The notes under the pieces: generated by a model
Seen by the model: the letters and a program-made list of their open reading frames with translations, nothing else
Databases searched by the model: none
What the model was told of the DNA's origin: nothing
Shown here: positions 24,599 through 32,015 of the stretch, piece after piece
How positions within the stretch are numbered: the stretch's first letter is position 1
Layout: the number at the start of each line of letters is the position of its first letter
Assembly: GCF_017573465.1 (NCBI RefSeq)
Contig: NZ_JAGEPF010000005.1
Location: forward strand, 343,215 to 407,214
Origin: Actinomadura violacea
GTDB taxonomy: Bacteria > Actinomycetota > Actinomycetes > Streptosporangiales > Streptosporangiaceae
Direction: 5' to 3'
Length of the DNA stretch: 64,000 bases
Program-made: the position numbers and the translations under genes

Positions 24599-25765
24599 TT
24601 ACTTCAGGAGCTGGCGGGCGATGACCATCCGCTGGATCTGGTTGGTGCCCTCATAGATCTGGGTGATCTTGGCGTCGCGCATCATCCGCTCCACCGGGAA
24701 CTCCCGCGTGTACCCATACCCGCCCAGCAGCTGCACGGCGTCGGTGGTGACGTCCATCGCCACATCCGAGGCCAGCGCCTTGCACGCCGAGGACACGAAC
24801 GTCAGATCCGCGATCTTCTCGCCGTGCATCGCCCGCTCGGACTTCACCGCCGCGTGATAGGTCAGCTGCCGCGCGCCCTCCAGCCGCATCGCCATGTCCG
24901 CCAGCATGAACTGCACACCCTGGAAATCAGAGATCGGCTTGCCGAACTGGCGGCGCTCCTTGACATACCCGAGCGCGAAGTCCAGCGCGCCCTGGGCGAT
25001 GCCCAGGGCCTGGGCGGCGATGGTGATGCGGGTGTGGTCCAGGGTGGCCAGCGCCGTCTTGAACCCCGTCCCCTCCGCACCGATGATCCGATCGGCCGGG
25101 ATCCGCACATCCTCCAGGATGACCTGGCGGGTCGGGGAACCCTTGATGCCCAGCTTGCGCTCCTTGGGCCCGAACGACACCCCCGGATCGGACTTCTCCA
25201 CCACGAACGCCGAGATGCCGCGGGCGCCGGCGGAGGGGTCGGTGACGGCCATGACGGTGTAGTACTCCGACACGCCCGCGTTGGTGATCCACATCTTGGC
25301 GCCGTTGAGGACCCAGGCGTCCCCGTCGCGGACCGCGCGGGTCTTCATCCCGGCCGCGTCCGACCCCGCGTCGGCCTCCGACAGGGCGTAGGAGAACATC
25401 GCCTCCCCGCGCGCCACCGGCGCCAGGTACTTCTTCTTCAGCTCCTCCGAGCCCGACAGCAGCACCGGGACCGTGCCCAGCTTGTTCACCGCCGGGATCA
25501 ACGACGACGACGCGCACGCCCGCGCGACCTCCTCGATCACCACCACCGTCGCCAGCGCATCCGCACCCGCACCCCCATACACCTCGGGCACATGCACCGC
25601 GTGCAGCTCATTGGCGACCAGCGCGTCCAACGCCTCCTGCGGGAAACGAGCGTCCTCGTCCACCTCCGCCGCGAACGGCGCGATCTTGGCATCCGCCAGC
25701 TCACGCACCGTCGCCCGCAGCAACTCCTGCTCCTCCGACGGCGCGTACGCGGGAAAGTCGCTCAT
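24599..25765 (-). CDS. Acyl-CoA dehydrogenase
   Basis: 388-residue FAD enzyme that introduces a double bond into acyl-CoA in fatty-acid or branched-chain amino-acid breakdown. Seen: FSYALSEADAGSD (FAD/substrate contact), WITNAGVSEYYTVMA, RRQFGKPISDFQGVQF, LLGGYGYTREFPVERMMRD and the catalytic glutamate in ITQIYEGTNQIQRMVIARQL. It is closest to the short-chain FadE25/AcdA style. The ATG at 25765 follows GGAGGAAC; the frame runs further upstream but through the operator region. A palindrome over the promoter suggests TetR-type control. Confidence 0.95.
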   Translation of the reverse strand: MSDFPAYAPSEEQELLRATVRELADAKIAPFAAEVDEDARFPQEALDALVANELHAVHVPEVYGGAGADALATVVVIEEVARACASSSLIPAVNKLGTVPVLLSGSEELKKKYLAPVARGEAMFSYALSEADAGSDAAGMKTRAVRDGDAWVLNGAKMWITNAGVSEYYTVMAVTDPSAGARGISAFVVEKSDPGVSFGPKERKLGIKGSPTRQVILEDVRIPADRIIGAEGTGFKTALATLDHTRITIAAQALGIAQGALDFALGYVKERRQFGKPISDFQGVQFMLADMAMRLEGARQLTYHAAVKSERAMHGEKIADLTFVSSACKALASDVAMDVTTDAVQLLGGYGYTREFPVERMMRDAKITQIYEGTNQIQRMVIARQLLK

Positions 25766-25801
25766 CGTTCCTCCGGGTGGACGGTCGGTCGCGGCCGTTA
25801 T

Positions 25802-25828
25802 TTTGACGGCCAATATTTGGACGCCAAA
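25802..25828. promoter_or_regulatory. 27-bp dyad in the acyl-CoA dehydrogenase promoter
   Basis: Two 12-bp arms, TTTGACGGCCAA and TTGGACGCCAAA, match at 10 of 12 positions about a 3-bp centre, some 37 bp upstream of the start codon. This resembles operators of TetR-type regulators of acyl-CoA metabolism. The regulator gene is not in view. Confidence 0.5.
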
Positions 25829-25898
25829 GTAAGCGAGCCGGGCGCGGCCGGTCAAGGCGGCGGCGCCCCCGCGGACGGTGGCCATCGCCACAGTCCCG

Positions 25899-26774
25899 TC
25901 AGAGGTGCTCCAGCAGCCTGGCCAGGGCCGGATTGTCGTTGCCGCGCCGCCAGGCCAGGCTCAGCTCGACCGGCGCCGGATCGGGCAGCTCCAGCGGACG
26001 GAACGTCAGGCCCGCGTACCGCAGCCGCGCCGCCGCCTCGGGGACGAGCGCGAGCCCCCACCCGCCGTCCACCAGCGCGAGGATGCTGTGCACCTGGCTG
26101 AGGTACTGCGCGTACACCGGGGCGACGCCCGCCCACCGGAACAGCCCGACCAGCAGTTCGTGGAAGTACCGCGCCTCGACCGGCGAGTACATGATGAGCG
26201 GGCGGCCGTCGAACGCGTCCAGCGGCAGGGGGCCGCTGCCGGCGGCGAGCGGGTGCCCGTTGGGGACGGCGGCCAGCAGCGCCTCGCGGTCGGCGGGCCT
26301 CTCCTCCAGCTCCGGGACGGCGACGGGCGGGCGGACCAGGCCGAGGTCGATGCCGCCCTCGCTGAGGGCGCGCAGCTGGTCGCGGGTCACCATCTCGCGC
26401 AGCACGATCTCGACGTCCGGGAGCGCGGACCGCGCCGCGTCCAGCAGCCGGCCGAGCGCGGCGTACGCGCTCGTGGCCGTGAACCCGACCGCGATCCGCC
26501 CCGCCTCCCCCGCCGACACGCGCCGCGCCGACAGCGCGGCATGGTCGGCCTGGTGCAGCAGGCGGCGCGCCTCGACCAGGAAAGCGCGGCCCGCCGGGGT
26601 GAGCCGCACCGAGCGGTTCGTCCGGTCGAACAGCCGCACCTTCAGCTCGGCCTCCAGCATCTGGATCTGCCGGCTCAGCGGCGGCTGCGTCATCCGCAGC
26701 CGCTCGGCGGCCCGGCCGAAGTGCAGCTCCTCGGCGACGGCGACGAAGCTCGCGAGCTGGTTGAGGGTGAACAA
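25899..26774 (-). CDS. LysR-family regulator of the sugar-acid operon
   Basis: 291 residues with the LysR HTH at the start (LNQLASFVAVAEELHFGRAA, then RMTQPPLSRQIQMLEAEL) and a periplasmic-binding-type effector domain (GRIAVGFTATSAYAALG, LVDGGWGLALVPEAAARL). A TTG start at 26774 is chosen because AGGGA lies just upstream and the HTH then begins at residue 4. It is divergent from the KdgD-like gene with a 75-bp gap, the classical arrangement for a LysR activator of the neighbouring pathway; a sugar acid such as galactarate or glucarate, or a breakdown product, is the likely effector. Confidence 0.88.
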   Translation of the reverse strand: MFTLNQLASFVAVAEELHFGRAAERLRMTQPPLSRQIQMLEAELKVRLFDRTNRSVRLTPAGRAFLVEARRLLHQADHAALSARRVSAGEAGRIAVGFTATSAYAALGRLLDAARSALPDVEIVLREMVTRDQLRALSEGGIDLGLVRPPVAVPELEERPADREALLAAVPNGHPLAAGSGPLPLDAFDGRPLIMYSPVEARYFHELLVGLFRWAGVAPVYAQYLSQVHSILALVDGGWGLALVPEAAARLRYAGLTFRPLELPDPAPVELSLAWRRGNDNPALARLLEHL

Positions 26775-26849
26775 ACGATTCCCTACGGGTATCAGTGGAT
26801 CCGAAATTCGTGTTGGACCTGGATCGATCGGCCATCCTAGCCTCGGGTC

Positions 26850-27764
26850 ATGAGCCAGCACGCGCCCGACGAGACCGCCCGGCTGCTCGGCTCCGGGCTC
26901 CTGTCGTTCCCCGTCACCCACTTCCGCGACGACCTGTCCTTCGACGAGGACGCCTACCGCGCCAACGTCGCCCGGCTGGGCCACGAGGGGGTCGCGGGCC
27001 TGTTCGCGGCGGGCGGGACCGGCGAGTTCTTCTCCCTCACCGCCGCCGAGGTCGGACGGGTCGTCCGGGCCGCCGCCGCGGAGACGCCGGACGGCGTCCC
27101 GCTGATCGCGCCCGCCGGGTACGGCACCGCCACCGCCGTCGAGATGGCCCGCGACGCCGAGCGGGCGGGCGCCGACGGGATCCTGCTGTTCCCGCCGTAC
27201 CTGACCGAGGCGCCGCAGGACGGCCTCGTCGCGCACGTCCGCGCGGTGTGCGAGGCCACCGGGCTCGGCGTGACGGTCTACAGCCGGTCCAACGCCGTCT
27301 ACCAGGACGGCACCGTCGCGCGGCTGGCCGAGGCGTGCCCCAACCTCGTCGGGTTCAAGGACGGCGTCGGCGACCTGGAGCTGATGACGCGGATCCGGTC
27401 GCGGCTCGGCGACCGCCTCGTCTACATCGGCGGGCTGCCGACCGCGGAGACGTTCGCGCTCCCCTACCTGGAGATGGGCGTGACGACCTACTCGTCCGCC
27501 ATCTTCAACTTCGTGCCGGAGTTCGCGCTCGGGTTCTACAAGGCCGTCCGCGCCCGCGACCGGGACGAGGTCCGCCGCCGCCTCGACGGGTTCGTGCTGC
27601 CGTACTGCGAGATCCGCAACCGCTGCAAGGGATACGCGGTCAGCATCGTCAAGGCCGGGATGCGGGCCGCCGGACGCCCGGCCGGGCCCGTCCGCCCGCC
27701 GCTGACCGACCTGACCGCCGCCGAGTTCGCCGACCTGACCCCGCTGGTGGAGAAGGTGCTCTGA
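26850..27764 (+). CDS. 5-dehydro-4-deoxyglucarate dehydratase-like (KdgD)
   Basis: 304-residue class I aldolase-fold protein of the DHDPS family. [43 protein letters not shown] (catalytic tyrosine), [14 protein letters not shown] (Schiff-base lysine) and [14 protein letters not shown] match the KdgD branch, which converts 5-keto-4-deoxyglucarate to 2-ketoglutarate semialdehyde in D-glucarate/galactarate breakdown. The next gene, one base downstream, encodes an enolase-superfamily dehydratase that could supply this substrate. Confidence 0.88.
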   Translation: MSQHAPDETARLLGSGLLSFPVTHFRDDLSFDEDAYRANVARLGHEGVAGLFAAGGTGEFFSLTAAEVGRVVRAAAAETPDGVPLIAPAGYGTATAVEMARDAERAGADGILLFPPYLTEAPQDGLVAHVRAVCEATGLGVTVYSRSNAVYQDGTVARLAEACPNLVGFKDGVGDLELMTRIRSRLGDRLVYIGGLPTAETFALPYLEMGVTTYSSAIFNFVPEFALGFYKAVRARDRDEVRRRLDGFVLPYCEIRNRCKGYAVSIVKAGMRAAGRPAGPVRPPLTDLTAAEFADLTPLVEKVL

Positions 27765-27765
27765 C

Positions 27766-28914
27766 GTGGTCCCCGCCGGGGAGGCGACCCCCGACCGCGT
27801 CGCCTGGGTCGAGCTGTCCTCGGTCACGCTGCCGCTCGCCGTCCCGGTCAGCGACGCGAAGGTGCTGACCGGGCGGCAGCGCCCGATGACCGAGGTCGTG
27901 TTCCTATTCGCCGAGATCGGCACCGAGGACGGCCACGAGGGCGTCGGGTTCGGGTACTCCAAGCGGGCCGGCGGGCCGGGCCAGTTCGCGCACGCCGCCG
28001 AGATCGCGCCCGCGCTGATCGGCGAGGACCCCAACGACATCGGACGGATCTGGACGAAGCTGGCGTGGGCGGGCGCGTCGGCCGGACGCGGCGGGCTGGC
28101 CGTCCAGGCGATCGCCGCCATCGACATCGCGCTGTGGGACCTGAAGGCCAAGCGGGCGGGGCTGCCGCTCGCCAAGCTGCTCGGCGCGCACCGCGACTCC
28201 GTCCGCTGCTACAACACCTCCGGCGGGTTCCTGCACGCGCCGCTGGAGGAAGTGCTCGACAACGCGTCGGCGGCGCTGGCGTCCGGGATCGGCGGCATCA
28301 AGATCAAGGTCGGCCATCCCGACCATGCCGAGGACCTGCGCCGCGTCACCGCCGTCCGCGAGCGGCTCGGCGACGGCGTCCCGCTGATGGCCGACGCGAA
28401 CCAGCAGTGGGACCGGCCCACGGCGCTGCGGATGGGCCGCGCGCTGGAGGGGTTCGGCCTCACCTGGATCGAGGAGCCGCTGGACGCCCACGACGCCGAG
28501 GGCCACGCGGACCTCGCCCGCGCCCTCGACACCCCGATCGCGACCGGCGAGATGCTGACCAGCATCGCCGAGCATTGCGCGCTGATCGACGCGCGCGCCG
28601 CCGACGTCCTCCAGCCGGACGCGCCGCGCATCGGCGGCATCACCGAGTTCCTGAAGCTCGCCGCGCTCGCCGACCACCATCGGCTGCAGCTCGCGCCGCA
28701 CTTCGCGATGGAGATCCACCTCCATCTCGCCGCCGCGTACCCGTCCGAACCGTGGGTCGAGCATTTCGACTGGCTCGACCCGCTGTTCGACGAGCGGCTC
28801 GAGATCAGCGGCGGCCGGATGCACGTCCCGGCCCGTCCTGGGCTCGGCATCACGCTCAGCGAGCAGGCCCGCGCCTGGACGACCCGGCGGACCCGCATAG
28901 ACACGCCACTATGA
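27766..28914 (+). CDS. Mandelate racemase/muconate lactonizing family dehydratase
   Basis: 382-residue enolase-superfamily enzyme. Catalytic elements seen: KIKVG (the KxK base), metal ligands in LMADANQQWD, TWIEEPLDAHD and ATGEMLTS, and a C-terminal histidine in LAPHFAMEIHLHLAA. The pattern resembles L-talarate/galactarate dehydratases, which would feed the KdgD-like enzyme encoded just before it. The GTG start at 27766 is one base past the previous stop, so the two are co-translated. The stop lies only 9 bp from the 3' end of the convergent tRNA array. Confidence 0.88.
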   Translation: MVPAGEATPDRVAWVELSSVTLPLAVPVSDAKVLTGRQRPMTEVVFLFAEIGTEDGHEGVGFGYSKRAGGPGQFAHAAEIAPALIGEDPNDIGRIWTKLAWAGASAGRGGLAVQAIAAIDIALWDLKAKRAGLPLAKLLGAHRDSVRCYNTSGGFLHAPLEEVLDNASAALASGIGGIKIKVGHPDHAEDLRRVTAVRERLGDGVPLMADANQQWDRPTALRMGRALEGFGLTWIEEPLDAHDAEGHADLARALDTPIATGEMLTSIAEHCALIDARAADVLQPDAPRIGGITEFLKLAALADHHRLQLAPHFAMEIHLHLAAAYPSEPWVEHFDWLDPLFDERLEISGGRMHVPARPGLGITLSEQARAWTTRRTRIDTPL

Positions 28915-28923
28915 CGCGCCTCC

Positions 28924-28999
28924 TGGTTGACCGGACAGGACTCGAACCTGCGACCCGCTGCTTGTAAGGCAGCCGCTCTACCGACTGAGCTACCGGTCA
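28924..28999 (-). tRNA. tRNA-Val (anticodon UAC)
   Basis: 76-nt cloverleaf on the minus strand with a perfect 7-bp acceptor stem (TGACCGG with CCGGTCA), anticodon loop CTTACAA and T-loop TTCGAGT. CCA is encoded (28924-28926). It is the last gene of the array, ending 9 bp from the stop of the convergent dehydratase gene. It is the only member with an encoded CCA. Confidence 0.93.
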
Positions 29000-29029
29000 T
29001 CGCCACCAAAAACGGCCGTGCGCTGTTTG

Positions 29030-29101
29030 CTGCTGGAGCAGGATTCGAACCTGCACTTTCGTGGTTCAGAGCCACGCGTCCTTCCGTTAGACCATCCAGC
29101 A
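29030..29101 (-). tRNA. tRNA-Gln (anticodon CUG)
   Basis: 72-nt cloverleaf; perfect acceptor stem (TGCTGGA with TCCAGCA), anticodon loop CTCTGAA, T-arm GCAGG-TTCGAAT-CCTGC, discriminator G, no encoded CCA. The body differs from the usual actinobacterial glutamine tRNA. Confidence 0.88.
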
Positions 29102-29124
29102 TCGCGGGAACGCGTCCCGCGCCG

Positions 29125-29195
29125 TGCCGCCCGGAGGAGTCGAACCTCCATATCCGGGGTAAGAGCCCGGAGTCCTCCCATTGAACGAGAGCGGC
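29125..29195 (-). tRNA. tRNA-Lys (anticodon CUU)
   Basis: 71-nt cloverleaf; acceptor GCCGCTC with GGGCGGC (one G-U pair), anticodon arm CCGGG-CTCTTAC-CCCGG, T-arm GGAGG-TTCGACT-CCTCC, discriminator A, no CCA. The D-arm is short. Confidence 0.8.
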
Positions 29196-29208
29196 GTGTC
29201 CCTCATCG

Positions 29209-29281
29209 AGCCGCACCCGGGAATCGAACCCGGTACTCCTGGGTGGAAGCCAGGTACCTCAACCATTTCGGCATGTGCGGC
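29209..29281 (-). tRNA. tRNA-Gly (anticodon UCC)
   Basis: 73-nt cloverleaf; acceptor GCCGCAC with GTGCGGC, anticodon arm CCTGG-CTTCCAC-CCAGG, T-arm CCGGG-TTCGATT-CCCGG, discriminator U, no CCA. The D-stem is weak (three pairs, one wobble). Confidence 0.85.
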
Positions 29282-29306
29282 CGGGCGGAGCCGGCGGGCT
29301 CCGCGG

Positions 29307-29378
29307 TACCCCTGCCAGGACTCGAACCTGGGCTCCCGCGTTCGTAGCGCGGTGCTCTGTCCACTGAGCTACAGAGGT
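29307..29378 (-). tRNA. tRNA-Arg (anticodon ACG)
   Basis: 72-nt cloverleaf; acceptor ACCTCTG with CAGGGGT (one wobble), D-stem GCTC/GAGC, anticodon arm CCGCG-CTACGAA-CGCGG, T-arm CCAGG-TTCGAGT-CCTGG, discriminator A, no CCA. Confidence 0.9.
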
Positions 29379-29383
29379 CTGCG

Positions 29384-29455
29384 TGGCCATCCGAGGAGTC
29401 GAACCTCGTCCTCCCGGTTTTCAACCAGGCGCTCATCCCCATGAGCTTGAAGGCC
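29384..29455 (-). tRNA. tRNA-Phe (anticodon GAA)
   Basis: 72-nt cloverleaf; anticodon arm CCTGG-TTGAAAA-CCGGG, D-stem GCTC/GAGC, T-arm CGAGG-TTCGACT-CCTCG, discriminator A, no CCA. The acceptor stem GGCCTTC with GATGGCC contains one U-U mismatch. Only five bases separate it from tRNA-Arg. Confidence 0.85.
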
Positions 29456-29456
29456 G

Positions 29457-29529
29457 TCGGGAAGCACGGACTCGAACCGCGTCTCTCCCGCTCCCAAGGC
29501 GGGCGGGGCACCGCATCCCCTTCTTCCCG
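29457..29529 (-). tRNA. tRNA-Pro (anticodon UGG)
   Basis: 73-nt cloverleaf; perfect acceptor stem CGGGAAG with CTTCCCG, D-stem GGGG/CCCC, anticodon arm CCCGC-CTTGGGA-GCGGG, T-loop TTCGAGT, discriminator A, no CCA. One base separates it from tRNA-Phe, implying processing from a common transcript. Confidence 0.9.
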
Positions 29530-29562
29530 TGGTCCGCGCGGGCGCGATGCCCGGCGCGGCCG

Positions 29563-29636
29563 TGGATCGGACCGGACTCGAACCGGCAACCTCCCGCTTG
29601 CGGGGCGGGCGCTCTCCCAAGTTGAGCTACAGACCC
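29563..29636 (-). tRNA. tRNA-Ala-like (anticodon CGC) with C33
   Basis: 74-nt cloverleaf, first in the array. Acceptor GGGTCTG with CCGATCC has one mismatch but keeps a G3-U70 wobble, the classical alanine identity element. The anticodon arm is CCCGC-CCCGCAA-GCGGG, so position 33 is C instead of the nearly invariant U. T-arm GCCGG-TTCGAGT-CCGGT, no CCA. It may be poorly functional. Confidence 0.75.
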
Positions 29637-29715
29637 ATGGACCTGCGATTCAGTTGTCAATTCCTCGAATGCGCGCAGCATGAGGAGAACATTCGGCGAA
29701 TGGTCGGGTGAGCAT

Positions 29716-29749
29716 GAAAAAGGCCGCCGGGTCATTCCCCTGGCGGCCT
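29716..29749 (-). terminator. Rho-independent terminator before the tRNA array
   Basis: On the minus strand an 8-bp stem AGGCCGCC/GGCGGCCT (29742-29749 and 29721-29728) is followed by a run of T. It ends the transcript of the small gene at 29769-29918, so the tRNA array should have its own promoter in 29637-29715. I could not identify one there with confidence. Confidence 0.85.
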
Positions 29750-29768
29750 CCGGCGGAACCTTGCGGCC

Positions 29769-29918
29769 CTATCCGGGGGCGCCCTGGGGGACGATGAAGC
29801 CTCGCCGCGGTCGAGCGGCGAACGCGCGCCCTTGCGGCTGCTGCACCTGCTTGGCGATGCCCGTTCCGATCATCTCCGCGGCTCCCTTCCGGCTCGTCCC
29901 GTGCGGTTCGTTACTCAT
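29769..29918 (-). CDS. 49-residue protein of unknown function
   Basis: Small frame with an ATG at 29918 and TAG at 29769-29771, strongly GC-biased third positions and a clear terminator 20 bp downstream, which together suggest a real gene. The product starts MSNEPHGTSRKGAAEMIGTG, is basic, has a glycine/arginine-rich second half (RPRRGF) and ends QGAPG. There is no membrane helix or cysteine and no ribosome site before the ATG, so translation would be leaderless or start at the internal ATG near residue 16. I do not recognise a family; a peptide-type product is possible. Confidence 0.5.
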   Translation of the reverse strand: MSNEPHGTSRKGAAEMIGTGIAKQVQQPQGRAFAARPRRGFIVPQGAPG

Positions 29919-29963
29919 ATGGTGCGGGACGCGGAATGAATGCGCAACACCTTTTCGACGTGA

Positions 29964-29998
29964 ATCGCCCCGGGCCCCGGAAAGGGGCCCGGGGCGAT
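29964..29998 (-). terminator. Strong hairpin after the 45-residue gene
   Basis: Perfect 15-bp GC-rich arms (29964-29978 and 29984-29998) enclose a 5-nt loop, 14 bp past the stop of the small gene at 30012-30149. Confidence 0.8.
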
Positions 29999-30011
29999 CC
30001 GGGAATGGACG

Positions 30012-30149
30012 TCAGGCGCGCCGGCGGGTACGGGCCGGACGGCCCCCTCGGGAGGGGGTCAGCAGCCGGGCCAGGACCCGGAACGGCAGGGTCACGATGT
30101 CCACGATGGTGCCGGCGATGGCGCTGAGCGCTGCAGTGATGCGGCGCAT
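30012..30149 (-). CDS. 45-residue basic amphipathic or membrane peptide
   Basis: ATG at 30149 with an excellent AAGGAG site, TGA at 30012, and a strong terminator just beyond. The product has one hydrophobic segment (ITAALSAIAGTIVDIVTLPF) followed by RVLARLLTPSRGG and an arginine-rich end. I recall similar short LPFRVLARL proteins in related actinomycetes without a known function. It lies 53 bp downstream of the PrmC-like gene on the same strand. Membrane association is an inference from the hydrophobic stretch. Confidence 0.7.
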   Translation of the reverse strand: MRRITAALSAIAGTIVDIVTLPFRVLARLLTPSRGGRPARTRRRA

Positions 30150-30202
30150 GGGGCTCACTCCTTCACGTCGTCCTGGTGGAACCCATACCCTCACGTGGCG
30201 TT

Positions 30203-30997
30203 CTACACGGGACGCGTGCCGACGATCACCGTCGCGGACTGCTCGTCGGACCGCGCGACGGACGCGGTGAGCCCGCTGCGGGCGACGGCGTCCAGGGCGT
30301 CCGCGACCTGCCGCTCGCCCGTCTCGAACAGCAGGTGCCCGCCGGGCGCCAGCCACCGCGGCGCCTCCGCGGTCACGCGCCGCAGCACGTCGAGGCCGTC
30401 GGAGCCGCCGTCCAGCGCGACGAGCGGCTCGTGGGCCCGGGCCTCCGCCGGCAGCAGTCCGACCTCGCCCGAGGGGACGTAGGGGACGTTGGCCAACAGC
30501 ACGTCGACACGTCCCCGCAGGTCGGCGGGCAGGGCGTCGAACAGGTCGCCCTCGTGGACGCGTCCGCCCGCCGGGACGACGTTGCGGCGCGCGCACCGCA
30601 CCGCCGCCGGCTCGACGTCGGCGGCGTGCAGCTCGAACGCGTCCAGGCCCGCGACGAGCGCGACGCCGAGCGCGCCGGACCCGCAGCACAGGTCGACGAC
30701 GACCGGACGGGGCGGCAGCAGCCCGGCCGCCCGCTCGACGAGGAACTCGGTGCGGCGGCGCGGGACGAACACGCCGGGGCCGACGGCGATCCGCAGCCCG
30801 CGGAACGCGGCCCAGCCGACGACGTGCTCCAGCGGGAGCCCGGCGGCCCGCCGCGCGACCATCGCGGCCGCCTCCTGCGGGGTGCGGGCCGTGGAGAGGA
30901 TCAGTTCCGCCTCGTCCTCGGCGAAGACGCAGCCGGCGGCGCGGAGTTGCGAGACGACGGAGTCGAGCGGGAGCGGGGGTGACGCGTGAGCGGACAT
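30203..30997 (-). CDS. PrmC-related protein methyltransferase (NVPY variant)
   Basis: 264 residues: an N-terminal helical domain, then a Rossmann SAM domain with VVVDLCCGSGALGVALV and acidic loop LHAADVEPAAVRCARRN. Where PrmC/HemK has the catalytic NPPY, this protein has NVPY (DVLLANVPYVPSGEVG). This form is typical of an actinobacterial PrmC-like subgroup whose target is unknown, so release-factor methylation is uncertain. Divergent from the 2OG oxygenase gene. Confidence 0.85.
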   Translation of the reverse strand: MSAHASPPLPLDSVVSQLRAAGCVFAEDEAELILSTARTPQEAAAMVARRAAGLPLEHVVGWAAFRGLRIAVGPGVFVPRRRTEFLVERAAGLLPPRPVVVDLCCGSGALGVALVAGLDAFELHAADVEPAAVRCARRNVVPAGGRVHEGDLFDALPADLRGRVDVLLANVPYVPSGEVGLLPAEARAHEPLVALDGGSDGLDVLRRVTAEAPRWLAPGGHLLFETGERQVADALDAVARSGLTASVARSDEQSATVIVGTRPV

Positions 30998-31221
30998 GGG
31001 GGCGCCTTTCGAGGTGCCGATGGGCGCTCCCCGGCCGCTCTATCGGCGGGCGGCCGCGCGCGTGCGAGGCGGGAGCACCCGGACTGGACTGGCAGGAACG
31101 GGACTCACCTCCTCGGTCGGTCCGTCGCGGACCCCGCAACACTACCGCAGGCGGTGCAACCTCCCCGGCCGGACCGGTGTTGACCGGGAAAGGCACGCAA
31201 CGGACGAAGGGGGCCCGCGGC

Positions 31222-31950
31222 ATGGGCGGCCACACGGAGAGCACCGGCTACGCGGAGAGGGTCGCGGACGGCGACTGGACGGCGATCGGCGGGGAGGTGG
31301 ACACCCGCGGCTGCGCGCTCACCCCGCCGCTGCTGACCGGGGCGGAGTGCGCGGAGATCGCCGCCCTGTACGACGACGTGAGGCGGTTCCGTTCGACGAT
31401 CGACATGGAGCGGTACCGCTTCGGGGCGGGCCAGTACCGGTACTTCGCCGAGCCGTTCCCCGGCCCGGTCGCCGAGCTGCGGGAGGCGCTGTACCCCCGG
31501 TTGCTGCCGATCGCCCGAGACTGGGCCGCCAAGCTGGGCCGTCCCGCGCCGTGGCCGGACACGCTGCCCGAATGGCTGGACATGTGCCACGCCGCGGGCC
31601 AGCGCAAGCCGACGCCGATCCTGCTGCGCTACGGCCCGGAGGACTGGAACGCGCTGCACCGCGACCTGTACGGCGACCTGGTCTTCCCGCTGCAGGTCGT
31701 GATCGGCCTGGACGAGCCGGGCGCCGACTACACCGGCGGCGAGTTCCTGATGGTGGAGCAGCGTGCGCGCGCCCAGTCGCGGGGCACCTCGACGCTCCTC
31801 CCCCGCGGCCGCGGCCTGGTCTTCACGACCCGGGACCGTCCGGTGCGCAGCAGCCGCGGCTGGTCGGCGGCGCCCGTCCGGCACGGCGTCAGCGTCGTCC
31901 GGTCGGGGCGGCGGCGGACGCTCGGCCTGGTCTTCCACGACGCCGCCTGA
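31222..31950 (+). CDS. 2OG-Fe(II) oxygenase, Oxygenase-NA (PF09859) type
   Basis: 242 residues. The iron ligands appear as the HxD pair in ALHRDLYGDLVFPLQ and a distal histidine in PVRHGVSVVRSGRRRTLG, whose last arginines fit 2-oxoglutarate binding; YTGGEFLMVEQRARAQSRG is a family mark. This branch of the dioxygenases has been proposed to act on nucleic acids, like AlkB, but the substrate is unproven. The ATG at 31222 is chosen for the AAGGGGG site; the frame extends upstream into the divergent promoter region. Confidence 0.85.
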   Translation: MGGHTESTGYAERVADGDWTAIGGEVDTRGCALTPPLLTGAECAEIAALYDDVRRFRSTIDMERYRFGAGQYRYFAEPFPGPVAELREALYPRLLPIARDWAAKLGRPAPWPDTLPEWLDMCHAAGQRKPTPILLRYGPEDWNALHRDLYGDLVFPLQVVIGLDEPGADYTGGEFLMVEQRARAQSRGTSTLLPRGRGLVFTTRDRPVRSSRGWSAAPVRHGVSVVRSGRRRTLGLVFHDAA

Positions 31951-32015
31951 GAACGGTCACGGCACCGCCCGGGGGGCGCGACAATGGAGCGTTGACCAGG
32001 ACGGGGGTTCGCGCG

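Noticed and set aside
29655..29660. TTGACA on the minus strand as the -35 of the tRNA array
   Set aside because: A matching -10 would fall inside the first tRNA gene, so it cannot serve as a normal promoter for the array.
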